DNA of 64,000 nt from Cricetomys ansorgei. Taxonomy: Eukaryota; Chordata; Mammalia; Rodentia; Nesomyidae. The position numbers were made by a program, and so were the translations under genes. Positions within the stretch are counted from its first letter, which is position 1, and each line of letters opens with the position of its first letter. Shown here piece by piece: positions 1 through 11,518 of the stretch. The notes under the pieces were generated by a model. That model worked only from the letters and a program-made list of their open reading frames with translations. It did no database searches and had not been told where the DNA came from. The stretch is taken from NCBI GenBank assembly GCA_026225945.1, contig JAMJFZ010002307.1, positions 1,398,001 through 1,462,000 on the forward strand. The letters are read 5' to 3'.

Positions 1-120
1 CAGTTTTCAGCACAAAAGCCTCTTAATGACTAGTCGCGTCTCTGAGAGGTCACTGCCCGGCCCTGTGCTCCTTCTTGGGGTCTTTTTTGTCACCGCTTTT
101 TAGTTATTGGGCTTTATTTT

Positions 121-216
121 AAGACATGTTCTCACACTGTAACCCAGGCTAGCCTCTTGCCTGCCTCAGCCTCCTGAGTGCTGGGATCACTTGTACATAC
201 CACCATGTCCTACTCC
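121..216 (-). mobile_element. B1-like SINE
   Basis: Antisense B1: CACTGTAACCCAGGCTAGCC and CAGCCTCCTGAGTGCTGGGA. Confidence 0.7.
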
Positions 217-219
217 TGA

Positions 220-1956
220 ATCTTTGATGTAAGACACATCACTGGGCTTCGTGTCATACTTTATGAATTCATACATTCAGATCTGATTCCCTCCCAGACA
301 TCGTCTGACCTGGACCCGAGAGCAATTTTCACACTTAAACCGTGCAGCCTCCAAAGCTGTCGGCGTGCACACACGCAGCTGTCTTTTCTCGTTTGTGAAG
401 GATGTAACGAGGGACCCTTCCTTCCACAGGCGGGTGCAAACTGCCTGGCACTCAGCAGACCATCCCCGGGAGTCAGGCGAGTCCTTCTTCATCTTGCATT
501 TCTCTGCACACTCACCCACAGCCAAGCCCAGCAGGATCACATGAGCACAATGGGGCTTGGGCAGATGCCACTCACCCTGGCAGATGAGAACCACAGGCCA
601 CTCCACCTGCCCCTGCCCGCCTTTCCTACAGCAGGGTCAAGATGGGAAGAAAGTCTAGGTTTCAGCTTTCTGGATGCTTTCATAGGGCTGTCGGCTCACC
701 ATAGTTCTCATAAAAGCTGTTTTCCTTGTGATTAAGTTGTATTTGCCCCTTAACTATGTGGTAAACAAACCCTCAGCTCCTGCCTTCTGGTTAGAGCACC
801 ATTGCCTATTAACTGGGACTGGAGGGTAGCGGGCTGGCAAGGCTGCTGGGGACAGAGAGCCAAGCAACCCAATTTGGTTATCAGTTCTGTTGACACGAGG
901 GGAGCCACATGTGTCTGTGCGGCATGCCCAGCAGGTCGGGCTGGGGTTTCTCTGGCTGTGAAAGGCCTGCTGTTCAGAACACTTGGCCTGTAATCAAACA
1001 AGGACTTGAGATCAGGACTCTTGCTGTGACCAGTTCACCAGCTCTATGAGCAGCTGCCACTTGGGCCAGGGGGAGGGGCAGACCAAGCGTGTCTGGTCCT
1101 ATACTGAGCTCAAGGCTGACAGGCTGCAGTGACAGTCAGCCACCCTTCCCAACAGCCCCAGTCCTGAGACACTGTTGAGGGAGGTCACTTGTCAGAGCTG
1201 AAGTTAGACACATGGGGTCCCTGAAGGAAGCAACTAGAGGCTCAAATGAGTGAGAGAGGTTTCTTGGGAAATTCCTGGGATACATGACTTGGGGAGAAAT
1301 TGGGGCAGTGCCCAGATGTGACTAGCTGTACCCCCAACCCCAGGAGCAATCGCTGTCAAAGTTGACTTATTTTCAATATCTTTTAATTATGTTAGCCAAT
1401 GGAGTGTGTACGTGTTGCGGGGGGGGGGGGGGGGGGGGGGGGGGGTGTGGCATGTGTGTGTTTTTACTCATCTGCGGTCAAGTCCCAGTTCACAAGAGCC
1501 TTTGAATTCAGGGGAGTTCAACCGCCAAACCCACACCCAAATATTTTGTAGATAACAGAAGTGCCATTGCTGGTTTGTGCTCATGGGTACACAGACAAGC
1601 TTTTGTGGCTGGACGGTAAGGACCCTCAAGTGGGCACCGAGTGAGAGGGCCTCGCAGGAAGAACTACAGCGAGTCATTCATCTGTGCCCTGTGCAATGCT
1701 TGGAGAAAATTCCACAAAAACCAACCTCTCTCCTGAGTGCAGAATACAGTGAAGCACCCAGTGGGTGCTGTTGTGAAGTGCCTTGAGCGTCGATGGCGTC
1801 TGCTGTTAGGCTTAGTGCTTGTGGCGGTTTAGATACGGAATGTCCCCACGCTCATTGTCGGCACGCTCGGTCCCCGGCCTGTGGTGCTCTGTGCTCGCTG
1901 AACCTGATCAGCCGCTTCGCCCTGACATCGTGTCTTATCCACTGCGCTGGTTGTTT
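220..1956. other. Intergenic, mostly unique
   Basis: No gene or named repeat recognised apart from the poly-G run. Confidence 0.6.
1419..1445 (+). repeat. Poly-G run of 27
   Basis: Uninterrupted run of 27 G, followed by TGTGGCATGTGTGTG. The exact length is unreliable in sequencing; such a tract can form stacked G structures. Confidence 0.9.
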
Positions 1957-2362
1957 TTTTTTGTCAACTAGACATAAGCTAGGGTCATCTGGGAAGAGGG
2001 AGTGTCAACTGAGGAAATGCTTCCATCAGATTGGCCTATAGGTACCTCTGTGAGGAATTTTCTTGTTTAATGGTTGGTGTGGGAAGGCCCCGCCTAGTTT
2101 GGGTGCCAACTCTGGGCAGGTGTTCCTGGGGTGTATACGAAAGGTAGGTGAGCAAACCATGGAGAGCAAAGCCAGTAAGCAGTGCTCCACCGTGGTCTCT
2201 GCTTCAGTTCCTGTTCCAAATTCCTGCCTCGCTGGAGCTCCTGCCCTGGCTTCCTCAGTGGTGAACTGTGACTGGGACGTGTAAGTCAAATAAACCTTTT
2301 TCTCCCCAAGTTGCTTTACAATAGCCAATGCTGTTTATCACAGCAAAACAAAGCAAACTAGG
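1957..2362 (+). mobile_element. Rodent MaLR-like LTR repeat
   Basis: Carries the recurrent rodent sequence GTCAACTAGACATAAGCTAG, ATCAGATTGGCCTATAGG, a CAAATAAACC poly(A)-like region and the end ACAGCAAAACAAAGCAAACT. A copy of the same family lies inverted at the right edge of the window (63815-64000). The exact family name is uncertain. Confidence 0.6.
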
Positions 2363-2704
2363 GCAGCCACCATGATGGACAGTGCCCTTTCTTAAACAGT
2401 CCAGGAGAAGCCCTCCCTCCCTTCAGTCACTTCCTGTCAGGTGTTAGTCCTAGCAACAAGAAACAACTCATACGGTCATCCTGCAATTCTCCGTTAAACA
2501 CTCATAAGACAGAAGCATTTGTGCCAAGATGTCAATGCAGTTACCCCAGCTACTGGGAATGTGGGTGATCCCATCATTCTCTTGGACTTTCGTATAGAGC
2601 TGACATTTCTACAGATGGATGCACAATCTTAAAAGTTTATTATATGAGTATGTGAACTCATACAAAAATAGATCTGGCGCTTGTCGTTAAATGTGTTTAT
2701 CCTA

Positions 2705-2805
2705 TTAGACATGGTGGCACACACCCGCAATCCCAGCACTCAGTAGGGCTGGGACAGGTAACCTACAAATTGAAAGCCAGCCTGAGATACATGCTTCCAA
2801 AGAAC
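2705..2805 (+). mobile_element. B1-like SINE, decayed
   Basis: GACATGGTGGCACACACCCG, CAATCCCAGCACTCAGTAGG and GAAAGCCAGCCTGAGATACA. Confidence 0.6.
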
Positions 2806-3217
2806 TCTTACTGTGAGAGATGTAGGAGGGACGATCCCAGGCATCTGTGTGTGCGGTGTTCTGTGATGGTTTGTGGTCTTTCACCTTTTCTCTTTTGTGA
2901 AATATGAAGAAGAAAAACATGAAATGATACACACCTTCAGAGCAGCAAGCCTGGGGAGGAAGAGGTTGAAATGTGGTAGAGTAGTTGAAAATAAGATGGT
3001 GACTACTTAGCTTTAGTGACTAGCCTGCTTTGGGAAGTTTGGAAGGTTCTAGATAAGCAACAGAAGAAGCTGTGGGTCAGTTCACATGTGAGAACAAGAG
3101 GCACGAAGACAGCCCGCAGTACCGTATCTGCTCCATGGGTCAGGCCTCTGTCTTTCCCCATGGAGTCACCTGTGTCTAGAGCAGTGTCTGGGGAACAGGA
3201 CATGCTCAATAAATAAC

Positions 3218-3436
3218 TGTTTTAAGATTTAGTTTACTTTTATTTCTGTGTCTGTGCATATGTGTTGGTATAACTATGGTACCTCCAGATACCAGAAGAG
3301 GGTAACAGGTCTCCCAGAGCCGGATTTTTAGGCAGTTGTGAACCACCTTATTATATAGGTTGTTGGGAACTGAACCCAGGTCCTCCTGAAGAGCAGCAAG
3401 TGCTCTTAACTGCTGACTATCTCTCCAGTCCCTCAG
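3218..3436 (-). mobile_element. B2/B3-type SINE
   Basis: Antisense: CCAGAAGAGGGTAACAGGTC, GGGAACTGAACCCAGGTCCT and TGACTATCTCTCCAGTCCC. Confidence 0.8.
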
Positions 3437-3711
3437 TGAATAACTTAAATGATGTATGAATCCAGGTCCTTTGAAATATAAAGAGAAAATGGCTTTCAAA
3501 TGGCAGATGATAAGATGTAGGTGAGATGTCTAGGGAACATTCCTGAACGTGACAAAGTTGAGACACCAGCAATGGCACTCACAGAAGCCGTGAGACCTCC
3601 ACCCCCAGAGCTTATAAGAAACAAGACCATCTGAGTCATTTACAAGTTTGACGGTCTTTTTACTCAATGAAATGTACAAAATTTAAGCTATCAGACATAT
3701 AATCAATGACC

Positions 3712-3785
3712 TGGGAAGATATTTCGGCCAGTAATTACTTGTCATGCAAACATGAAGACTTGAGTTCAATCTAAAACTAGGCATG
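3712..3785 (+). mobile_element. B4-type SINE, left part, split by B1
   Basis: tRNA/ID-like half with GCAAACATGAAGACTTGAGT; interrupted at TAGGCATG by a younger B1. Confidence 0.65.
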
Positions 3786-3951
3786 TGCCCGCCGGGTAGT
3801 AGTGGCGCACACCTTTAATCCCAGTACTGGGGAGGCAGAGACAGGCAGTTCTCTATGAGTTCAAGGCCAGCCTGGTCTACAGAGTGAGTTCCAGGACAGC
3901 CAGAGTTACAACAGAGAAAACCTGTCTCAGAACACCAAAAAACGAAAAGAT
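3786..3951 (+). mobile_element. B1 SINE inserted in B4
   Basis: Near-complete B1 (CGCACACCTTTAATCCCAG, CAAGGCCAGCCTGGTCTACA, GTTCCAGGACAGCCAG) with an A-rich tail. TAGGCATG at 3778-3785 and 3952-3959 is the target duplication. Confidence 0.85.
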
Positions 3952-4125
3952 TAGGCATGGTAACTCATGCTTGCAATCCCAGTGCTGGGGAGGCAGAGAC
4001 AGGAGGTGAACCTCAGACCTCAGTAAGAGACTCTTGCCTCAAAAAACAAGTAGGCCAGTTCCTGAGGACCAACATTGATCTCTGGCCTCCCACTCACACA
4101 AACACATACATATGCACTGTGTGTA
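3952..4125 (+). mobile_element. B4-type SINE, right part
   Basis: TTAGGCATGGTAACTCATGC through CTGAGGACCAACATTGATCT and a CA-rich tail completes the B4 unit begun at 3712. Confidence 0.65.
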
Positions 4126-6814
4126 TAATGTGCCTGTGTGTGATTGAGAGATTTGCAGTAAATACACCTGTTCACGTGTCTTCTGAGACCATGGCGCTCG
4201 GGACATCTTGAAGCCTCCCTCGTATGCATTCTTTGTACTGGAAAGGTCTTGTCTGAGCAGTTCAAGTTTGTGGGCCTTTCTACAATGGGCATGGGCTGCT
4301 GTTATGTCTTCCATAAATCCTAGAACCTCACTTTGAAGCGATGACTCACAGAGAATAGTTTGTCAGACCAACTGGCCATAAAAATATTAAGTGTGGCTTT
4401 CAGCAATGAAGGTCTTTATGATCTTACTCACTTCCTGCCATGAATCACTGCATTCAATTGTACTTTAAAGCAATTAATGATCTGCCTGGGATGGTTCACA
4501 AGAAATTCACTGTTACACAGTCTAGAAACATTGATATAAACAGTGGAGTTAATTACAAAAATTGGAGGTGCTCAAGAAATATCCTCCGCACGGAACTGCA
4601 AAGGGTGGCATGTCGAAGCACGGCAGGGCTGGGCCACAGATTTGGTCCACCCCTGTAGAACCCAGGGATTGAACTCAGGTCATCGGGCTCGGTGGCAATT
4701 ACCCACCAAGCCATATTAGCGGACCAACATCAGCGTATTGTTGAAATAAGACAACTTCTCACTTAGGCCTCTCATACCTCCACAGGGTGAGATGCTCTGC
4801 AATAGCTGGTTGCAACCCTAGTTAATTATCCCCACTTTGGGGCCACTTAGTTCATAGTTGGATCAACAATCACCCCTGCCCCGCAGTGCCATTAGCTTTT
4901 AAAACAAGCAAGAACGACAGCAAAATCACTTCCTGTCTTGGTTATAATTAAGATTTCCACTTTGCTAACTGGACTGTCTCCCAGCCAAGCGATCCACCTC
5001 GGTTCTGTGCTGACTTCAGTCCCCCACTTTCAGCCATGGTGTCTCAAGTAGCACCTGTCTTCTCGGAAGTAGGGCTCTGGGGCCCCACTTTCAGATGGGG
5101 GAGAACTACAGACTGAAGTCCTTTCTGAGACCAGTCCTTGCTCCTCATCTTCCCTTCCACGCTGAGCTGCGGGGAAATGACCGGCAATGCAATCGCTTAA
5201 GCTTAGAACATCTCAGGGTAACCTGCTAAATGTTGAGGCTTTTGCAAACCATTATGGTTTGCCTGGGTTACAATACCCAGGCCTTGGCCTCAGTAGCACT
5301 TCAAATATGAGACTTTCATACATGTTATAAAGAGAATAGAAGTGCATGCATTTGATTGGTGAGATTTAGAAAGGGACCGGGTACACACCTGTTACACACC
5401 TGCTCCCTTTTAGAGTCACATTGCATGGTTGATCTATCTGCAGAAATGGCAGCTGAAAGAACTTCTGGGATGAAGCAATATTTCTGAGAGTCATTTTGTC
5501 CAAACATAAAAAATTCACACTACCCCACATTATTTATACAAAGCTCTCTCCTGGCAAAGTCAGAGACCTGATCGCTCTAGGAAAACATTAGATTTGTGCT
5601 GATCCCACTTATATGTATTACTGTAATTTTCCTTTTCTTGAGCAAACTGAACAGATTCTGTTTGACATGAGTCCTCTTTGGGGCCTGATATTTCTGGGAA
5701 ATCTCTTTGTGCAGTGCCAAAGTCTTGATTTAATTACCCTGACAATATGCAAACTTTCGAGACTGGTTTGCCCCTGAGACTGAAATATGGATGTTGTTTT
5801 AGATGGGTGCTTGTCTGGGAAGATTACAACTTGATCTGCAAAGAGAAGGACTTAGGGAAACATACTTTGATCATTCTCTCTCTCAAATGCTTGAGAGCTG
5901 ACCCAAAACTACAGGCTGTAAATCGCTCTGACCACCCTGCCAATCTGAGATGTGTAACCGACCCCATGTCCTCGCAGGAACCTACATTACAAAATGAAAT
6001 GTTTCTTCACTGGAAAAAAAAATGAATAATTATTCCAGGTATTTTTCTTAGAAAGAAATTATTCAAACTTTAGTGGAAAGAGAAAGACTTGGCAGGAGGC
6101 TGGGGGAGCATTTTCTTCCTAGAGAGATTTCTTAATTCTGGCCCAAAACAGCCTATGAAAAACGTTTTCAGGGATGTTCCCCTGAATAGGATTCAGGTAA
6201 GTGTTTGGTGGCAAGTGTTTTCCTCTGATGCGGACAGCCTGTACCAGTCAGGCACGTTGTCATAAAAGTGGCCTATCAGAGCCCCGGCACAGCCCAGGGT
6301 GAATTGCTTAAAATCTCTCTCTCTCTAAAAAAAAAATTTTAAAAAATTTAAAAAAGCAAAGCCAGGCACCCATTTACCTCTCCAATGCTATAAAATCATC
6401 ACCTGAGCAGATGGCTATTTATTTGTTGGCTTTCTCTGTAGACACTCTTTCCCCTTTCTTTGGCCCAGAACTGCTCAGGCGAAGGACACATGATTCAGCT
6501 CGGACAATCCAACTTTCTGGCTTTGGTTAAAGAGACTAATGAGCTTGGAGGACTGGATGAAACTCTCGAACAGTGTGCTCAAGAAAGTGTGCTCCCAGCC
6601 CCTGCTCCTTGGACTTCCGGAATGCCCTGACCTGTGCCCTTTATGAGACCCTGATGCTGAGCTTGTCGTTGGATTGTATGACCCTAAATACACCAGAACT
6701 TTCTCTGTTCCTTCCTACAAAGAGCCCCAGTTGAAAAGCAAAGGAATTACATGAAATCCCAGGGTAAACACCCCAACAGTCACACAAATATGCTGACCCA
6801 AAAAGGAAAGGGTA
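4126..6814. other. Intergenic, repeat-poor AT-rich stretch
   Basis: No SINE or LTR is recognised over about 2.7 kb. Several AT-rich segments with homeobox-like TAAT motifs are present (for example CAATTAATGATCTG near 4470 and GTTAATTATCCCC near 4820). A 92-codon open frame at 5747-6025 has no recognisable domain. Confidence 0.6.
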
Positions 6815-7115
6815 CTGCTGTGCGAACTAGAGGTCTTGAGTTCAAATCCCAAGCACCAAAATAAAGGCTGAGCTTGATTTCACACATGCCTGCAACCCAG
6901 CACTGTGAGAGTCTGAGACAGGAGGATCACTAGGGCTTGCTGGCCACCAGCCTAGTTCAGGTTTCAGTAAGAGGCCCTGCCTCAATAGAGTAAAGCAGAG
7001 TCTGGTAGGATAAGATACCAGACGTCCTCCTCTGGTGGCCACAGGTATGGTGTACTCTTCTCTCTGTGAGCATGCACAGGTACATACACCTGCACTCACA
7101 TGTGTGCTATATAAC
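6815..7115 (+). mobile_element. B4-type SINE
   Basis: AGAGGTCTTGAGTTCAAATC (ID-like) followed by a B1-like half (CAACCCAGCACTGTGAGAGT) and a tail ending in CA-rich sequence. Confidence 0.6.
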
Positions 7116-7228
7116 ATACATATACCATGGGGGATGGAGGGATTAATACTTAGTTTTTAAATGCTATTTTTAAAAAGCAAGGCACATCATTTTGTTTTTA
7201 TTTATTATTTGCATATAAAAGAAAGGTA

Positions 7229-7470
7229 TATATGTATGTATGTATGCATATGGGGGCACACCATGCATGTGTGCGTGTACATGTGGAGGTATATGTGTAT
7301 ATATGTACATGGGGGCACATCATGCATGTGTGCATGTACATGTGGGGGTATGTGTGTATGTATGCACATGGGGGCACACCATGCATGTGTGCATGTACAT
7401 GTGGAGGTATATGTGTATGTATGCACATGGGGGCACACCATGCATGTGTGTGTGTACATGTGGAGGTCAC
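7229..7470 (+). repeat. 59-bp minisatellite
   Basis: About 3.7 copies of a 59-bp unit starting ATGGGGGCACACCATGCATG at 7250, 7309, 7368 and 7427. Units differ at only a few positions. Because 59 is not a multiple of three, each frame is visited and all stay open; the predicted peptides are artefacts. Confidence 0.92.
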
Positions 7471-8159
7471 AGGAAGGCATTGGATGTCCTTCTCTGTCAC
7501 TCTCTGCCTTATTCCTTTGAGGCAGGGTCTCTCCCTAAGCCTGGTCCTCACTTTTTTGCTAGAATGGCAGTCACCAAGCCCAAGCAAAGCCTCCAGGCAT
7601 GCATGCAGTGCACAGACATATGTGCAAGCAAAACACTCATATTCATAAACTAAAAATAAATCCTTTTATAAAAATCGCAAAAAAATAAAATATCACAATT
7701 CTTCTGCATCTACCCACCATGGGGTAGGATTAGAGGTGTGTACCACCACTCACTCCTGGGATCTAACTTAACAATTAATTTTGTAGATATTTTATGTGAT
7801 TTTAAACAAAATCTGGATCCTTTATTAATTGCAGCATGCAGTTTTTGCTTCAAAGAATGCACTTGTCCTGTGTCCTGTTGTCTTTACTGCATTTAGAGTG
7901 CAAGCGTGTTGTATTCTCATTCCGCTGGGCTGAAGACAGTTTCACAGACTGTGAGATGCAGCAGGGCTTCAGGACCACAGTCTGGTTCCCACTGTACCCA
8001 CACACAGGGGGTCTATTCAGGCTTGGAAGCTGTGCAGTGTCTTTTCAGTTTGATTGAAAGAACGAGCCATTGTTCTCAATCTTGAGATTTGGATCACATA
8101 ACATGACTGATTTGGATTACAGCTTTTTTTGCTTTGTCTTGTTTTTTGTTTTTGTTTGT

Positions 8160-8292
8160 CCAGACAGGGTTTCTTTATTGTAACTCCGGCTATCCTAGAA
8201 TTCACTATGTAGACCTCAAACTCACAGAGATCAGCCTGCCTCTGCCTCCTGAGTGCTGGGATTAAAGGCGCGCATCATTACCACCCGGCCAG
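8160..8292 (-). mobile_element. B1 SINE
   Basis: Antisense B1 with ACAGGGTTTCTTTATTGTAA and CTCCTGAGTGCTGGGATTAA. Confidence 0.85.
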
Positions 8293-8404
8293 ATTTCAGC
8301 TTTTTAATTATAAAACAGCTCTATAGAAGCAAAGAGTGATTGTCTGGTACTTTAGAGGAGTACTGTTAGCAAAACACTAGTGCATGGAGAACGTACAATA
8401 CAAT

Positions 8405-8545
8405 ACTCAGGAGAACAGCTCAGCCCTGTGTGTTGGTAATCCCCCCACTCAGGACACTGGCACAGAGAACGGGCCTGGATTACAGTGATCTCAAGGGCAG
8501 CCTGGACTATATTCAAAGACACTATCTCAAAAAGAAAAAAGAAAG
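8405..8545 (+). mobile_element. B1-like SINE, decayed, with GA-rich tail
   Basis: GATCTCAAGGGCAGCCTGGA and ACACTATCTCAAAAAG; it leads directly into the purine tract. Confidence 0.5.
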
Positions 8546-8690
8546 AAAGAAAATGTTAAAAGTGGAGGAAGGGAGGGAGGGAAAGAGGGATGAAAGAAGG
8601 AAGGGAAAGGGAGGGAAGGGAAGGGGAGGGAAGGACAGCGGGAAAGAAAGGGGGAAAGGAGGGCGAGAAGGAGAGAGCAAAGAGCTCTGT
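8530..8690 (+). repeat. Polypurine (GA-rich) tract
   Basis: About 160 bases almost wholly A and G (GGAA, GGGA, GAAA units), continuing a SINE tail. It has triplex-forming potential. Confidence 0.88.
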
Positions 8691-9404
8691 GGACCAGCTT
8701 TCAGTTTTTCTATACAGAGAGTTGAAAGCTTCACCTTTATCCATAAAATAATAAACTACCAAATGTTAATTTATAGATATCATTCATATCCAGTATGGAT
8801 ACTGATACCAAATATAATCAGAAAATACAAACTGTAAAGAAAGAAATGTTTGGTTACTGTCTGGTAGCTATTACTTACAGAATTTAAAACCAGTCACCAA
8901 TTGGACTTCCGGAGAGGATACTTCTGACTCCTACCATGACCGTTGGATACTATTGCCCAGCACGTTGTTCAAAACTGTCATCTAAAAGAGGCTGAGACCT
9001 GCTTCCTGGAAACAGGACAGAAAGAGCTGAGCTGTCTCAGCTGGTGGCAGTTCCTCACGTCCCCTCAGCCTCTCCAAACCCTCTGTCCCTCACTTCCTTG
9101 TGTTAAATGCTTGTCAGCCTAACTTCTATCTGTCTGATACACAAAGCCATAGAACCCCCGAAGCCTCTGAGAAAGTTAGGGTACAAGTAAATAATCCAAT
9201 GGAAGCATTTACCCAGCAGCCTCTGAGGGTCACTGTGAAAGTCTACCTTTCAAACTACCATGTCAATCAAATGCCTTCACAATGCAAGTCCATTGCTGGG
9301 CAGTTGCTTTTGGAGTTAAGTGTTGGCCTCAGGCTCAGCACCCTTTCTTCCTCTTTACCCCATCTCAACCCTATTTCTACAGGGTTCTTCTACTATTTTG
9401 TTTT

Positions 9405-9547
9405 TGTTTTGAGACAGTCTCGCACTGTAACCAAAGCTGGCCTAGAACTCACTATGTAGTTCAGGCTTGCCTTGAACTCTTGGCAATTCTCCTGCCTCAG
9501 CCCTCCCAGGTGCTGGGATGACTGGTGTGAGCCATCTCTCTGGCTTC
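9405..9547 (-). mobile_element. B1-like SINE
   Basis: Antisense: TGAGACAGTCTCGCACTGTA and CCAGGTGCTGGGATGACTGG. Confidence 0.75.
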
Positions 9548-10004
9548 CATTTATTTATATTTGGAGAGGACAACCGCACAGGCCTAACTTGGAACCAACA
9601 CAATCCTGAAGCTGATGAGGTCATTGCACAGATCATAACCACTTGAGGAGCCTCCTTAGAACAACGAGGCTGACCCTGCAGAGGAGAGGAGAGCTCCGGA
9701 ATGATGGGTGCACAGTACCGTGTCCTGGCTTGGCACCACAAGCTTCGAGTTTAGGAAGCTAAGGATGCTTCTTGCGTGCAAGGCTCCAGCCTGACTCACT
9801 GTCATCTGAGATACACATGCAACAACGGCAGACGATCCCTTGGGGAGGAAAGTAGGAAGTCTAGAAGACCAGAGAACACTTCGTGCCCTGGAGCGAAGAT
9901 GAATGACACTTGAGGAAGCTAAGGGTGGGGCTCAGCGGCCAGGCTCATGATTGTCACCCCTGGGTTCAATCCTAGCAACCAAATACAATAGTATTGGACA
10001 GCCT

Positions 10005-10045
10005 GAAGGCTGTGATTAAAGGCGTGTGCCACCATACCCAGTTAT
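10005..10045 (-). mobile_element. B1 fragment
   Basis: Short antisense B1 start: GATTAAAGGCGTGTGCCACC. ID-like sequence precedes it (9925-9985). Confidence 0.55.
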
Positions 10046-10217
10046 AATTTTTAGAGAGGCAATTTTGCACAGCAGGCAAATCCATAAGAAATACCATCTC
10101 TACCTACAGTATCCTACGAGCACCATCTTAGTTACTTGCTGTAACCAATACCTGAAAAGAAGCAACTTAAAGGAGAAAGGGCTTATTTTGGCTCACAGTT
10201 ACAGTGGACACACTTGG

Positions 10218-10566
10218 TGTGGTGGTCTGAATGAAAATGACCCCCCCTTAGGCCCATCTGGAGTGGCACTATTAGAAGGTATGGCCTTGTTGGAGGAAGT
10301 GCGTTACTGGGGGTGGAATTTGAGGGTTCAGAAGCTCGAGTCAGATCCAGTCACACTTTTTTTTTTTTGCTGCCTGCAAATCCAGATGTAGAACTCTAGG
10401 CTTCTTCTCCAGCACCATGTCTGCCTGCATGTCTCCATGCTTCCCTCCATGATAATAATGGACTAAATCTCTGAACTGTAAGATAACCCCCAATTAAACA
10501 CTTTCCTTTATAAGAGTTGCTGTTGTCATGGTGTCTCTCCACAGCAACAGAAACCCTAAGACACTG
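10218..10566 (+). mobile_element. Rodent MaLR-type LTR
   Basis: Contains GTGGTCTGAATGAAAATGAC, GGCCTTGTTGGAGGAAGTGC, GGACTAAATCTCTGAACTG and the end CACAGCAACAGAAACCCTAA, a very common rodent LTR layout. Confidence 0.65.
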
Positions 10567-10933
10567 GTCTTAGTGATGAAGACATGTCAGCAGGAGCAGG
10601 AAGCATCTGAGGTTGCACGAGAAGTCAGAAAGCAAAGAGCAGATGAGAGTGGGGCAGGGCTACAAAACCTCAGGGCCCACCCCTAAAGACCTACTCACTT
10701 CCTCTAGCAGGCCCACCCCTAGAGACCCACTTCCTGCAGTGAGGGCTCCTCATCTAAAGGTTCCACAACTCTCTTAAAATGCTGGCATTTCACACTTGAA
10801 ATACAAGCCTTATGCTTAAACCTCCAAGAATCATTATCATGTCTATGGATATTCATCTGATTTCAGTCCGGGATGTTCGAACAGCTGAGTGAGATAAATT
10901 TGGTCTTAACACAATTTGTTGTATGATTTCTTT

Positions 10934-10973
10934 AAAACTGACTATCTAGCACTAAAACTGACTATCTAGCACT
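10934..10973 (+). repeat. Perfect 20-bp tandem duplication
   Basis: AAAACTGACTATCTAGCACT occurs twice back to back. Confidence 0.95.
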
Positions 10974-11154
10974 TGACTATGTTGTCCCAAGGGAATCTAT
11001 GATATGAATAGAGGTGTGGATGGGAGTCCATGGCAAGGCAGAGATATCAGGGAAGCCACTGAGGCAGGGAGATTGTCAAAGTGCTCAGAGGCTTGGCAGA
11101 GCCCTAGATAATGTGGGGTGACTTTGTCCAAAATAGAGTCACAGATTCATCCTT

Positions 11155-11518
11155 ATGCTGATGTTGAATGTGAAATGTCTGCCAGTATGGATTATTTGTT
11201 TGCCCATTGGTGGTGCTGTTTGGGGAGGTTGTAGAATTATTAGGAGGTGGAGCCTAACAGAGGAAGTTAGTCGCTGGGGGAGGCCCTTGAGGTTTTCTGT
11301 CTGTCCTGTTTGCTCTCGGCCTTCTGGTCTACCAAGATGAATAGGCAGGCTCACTCTCCCACTGCTGCAACCATAGGCCATACCTGCCACCGTGCCTTCC
11401 CCTTTATCATAGCGTATATCCCTTCAAACCGTGAGCCAGAACAAACCCTTCTTCCCTAAGTTGCCTCTTGCCATTATTTGTCCATTGTAATAAGAAACAT
11501 AACTAATGAACCTTATGT
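11155..11518 (+). mobile_element. MTD-like MaLR LTR
   Basis: Shows the MTD signatures GAATGTGAAATGTC, GGGGAGGTTGTAGAATTATT, CGCTGGGGGAGGCCCTTGAG and CAAACCGTGAGCCAGAACAA. Decayed, non-coding. Confidence 0.7.

Noticed and set aside
7161..7653. Five overlapping frames on both strands
   Set aside because: All arise from the 59-bp minisatellite, whose period shifts frame in each unit.
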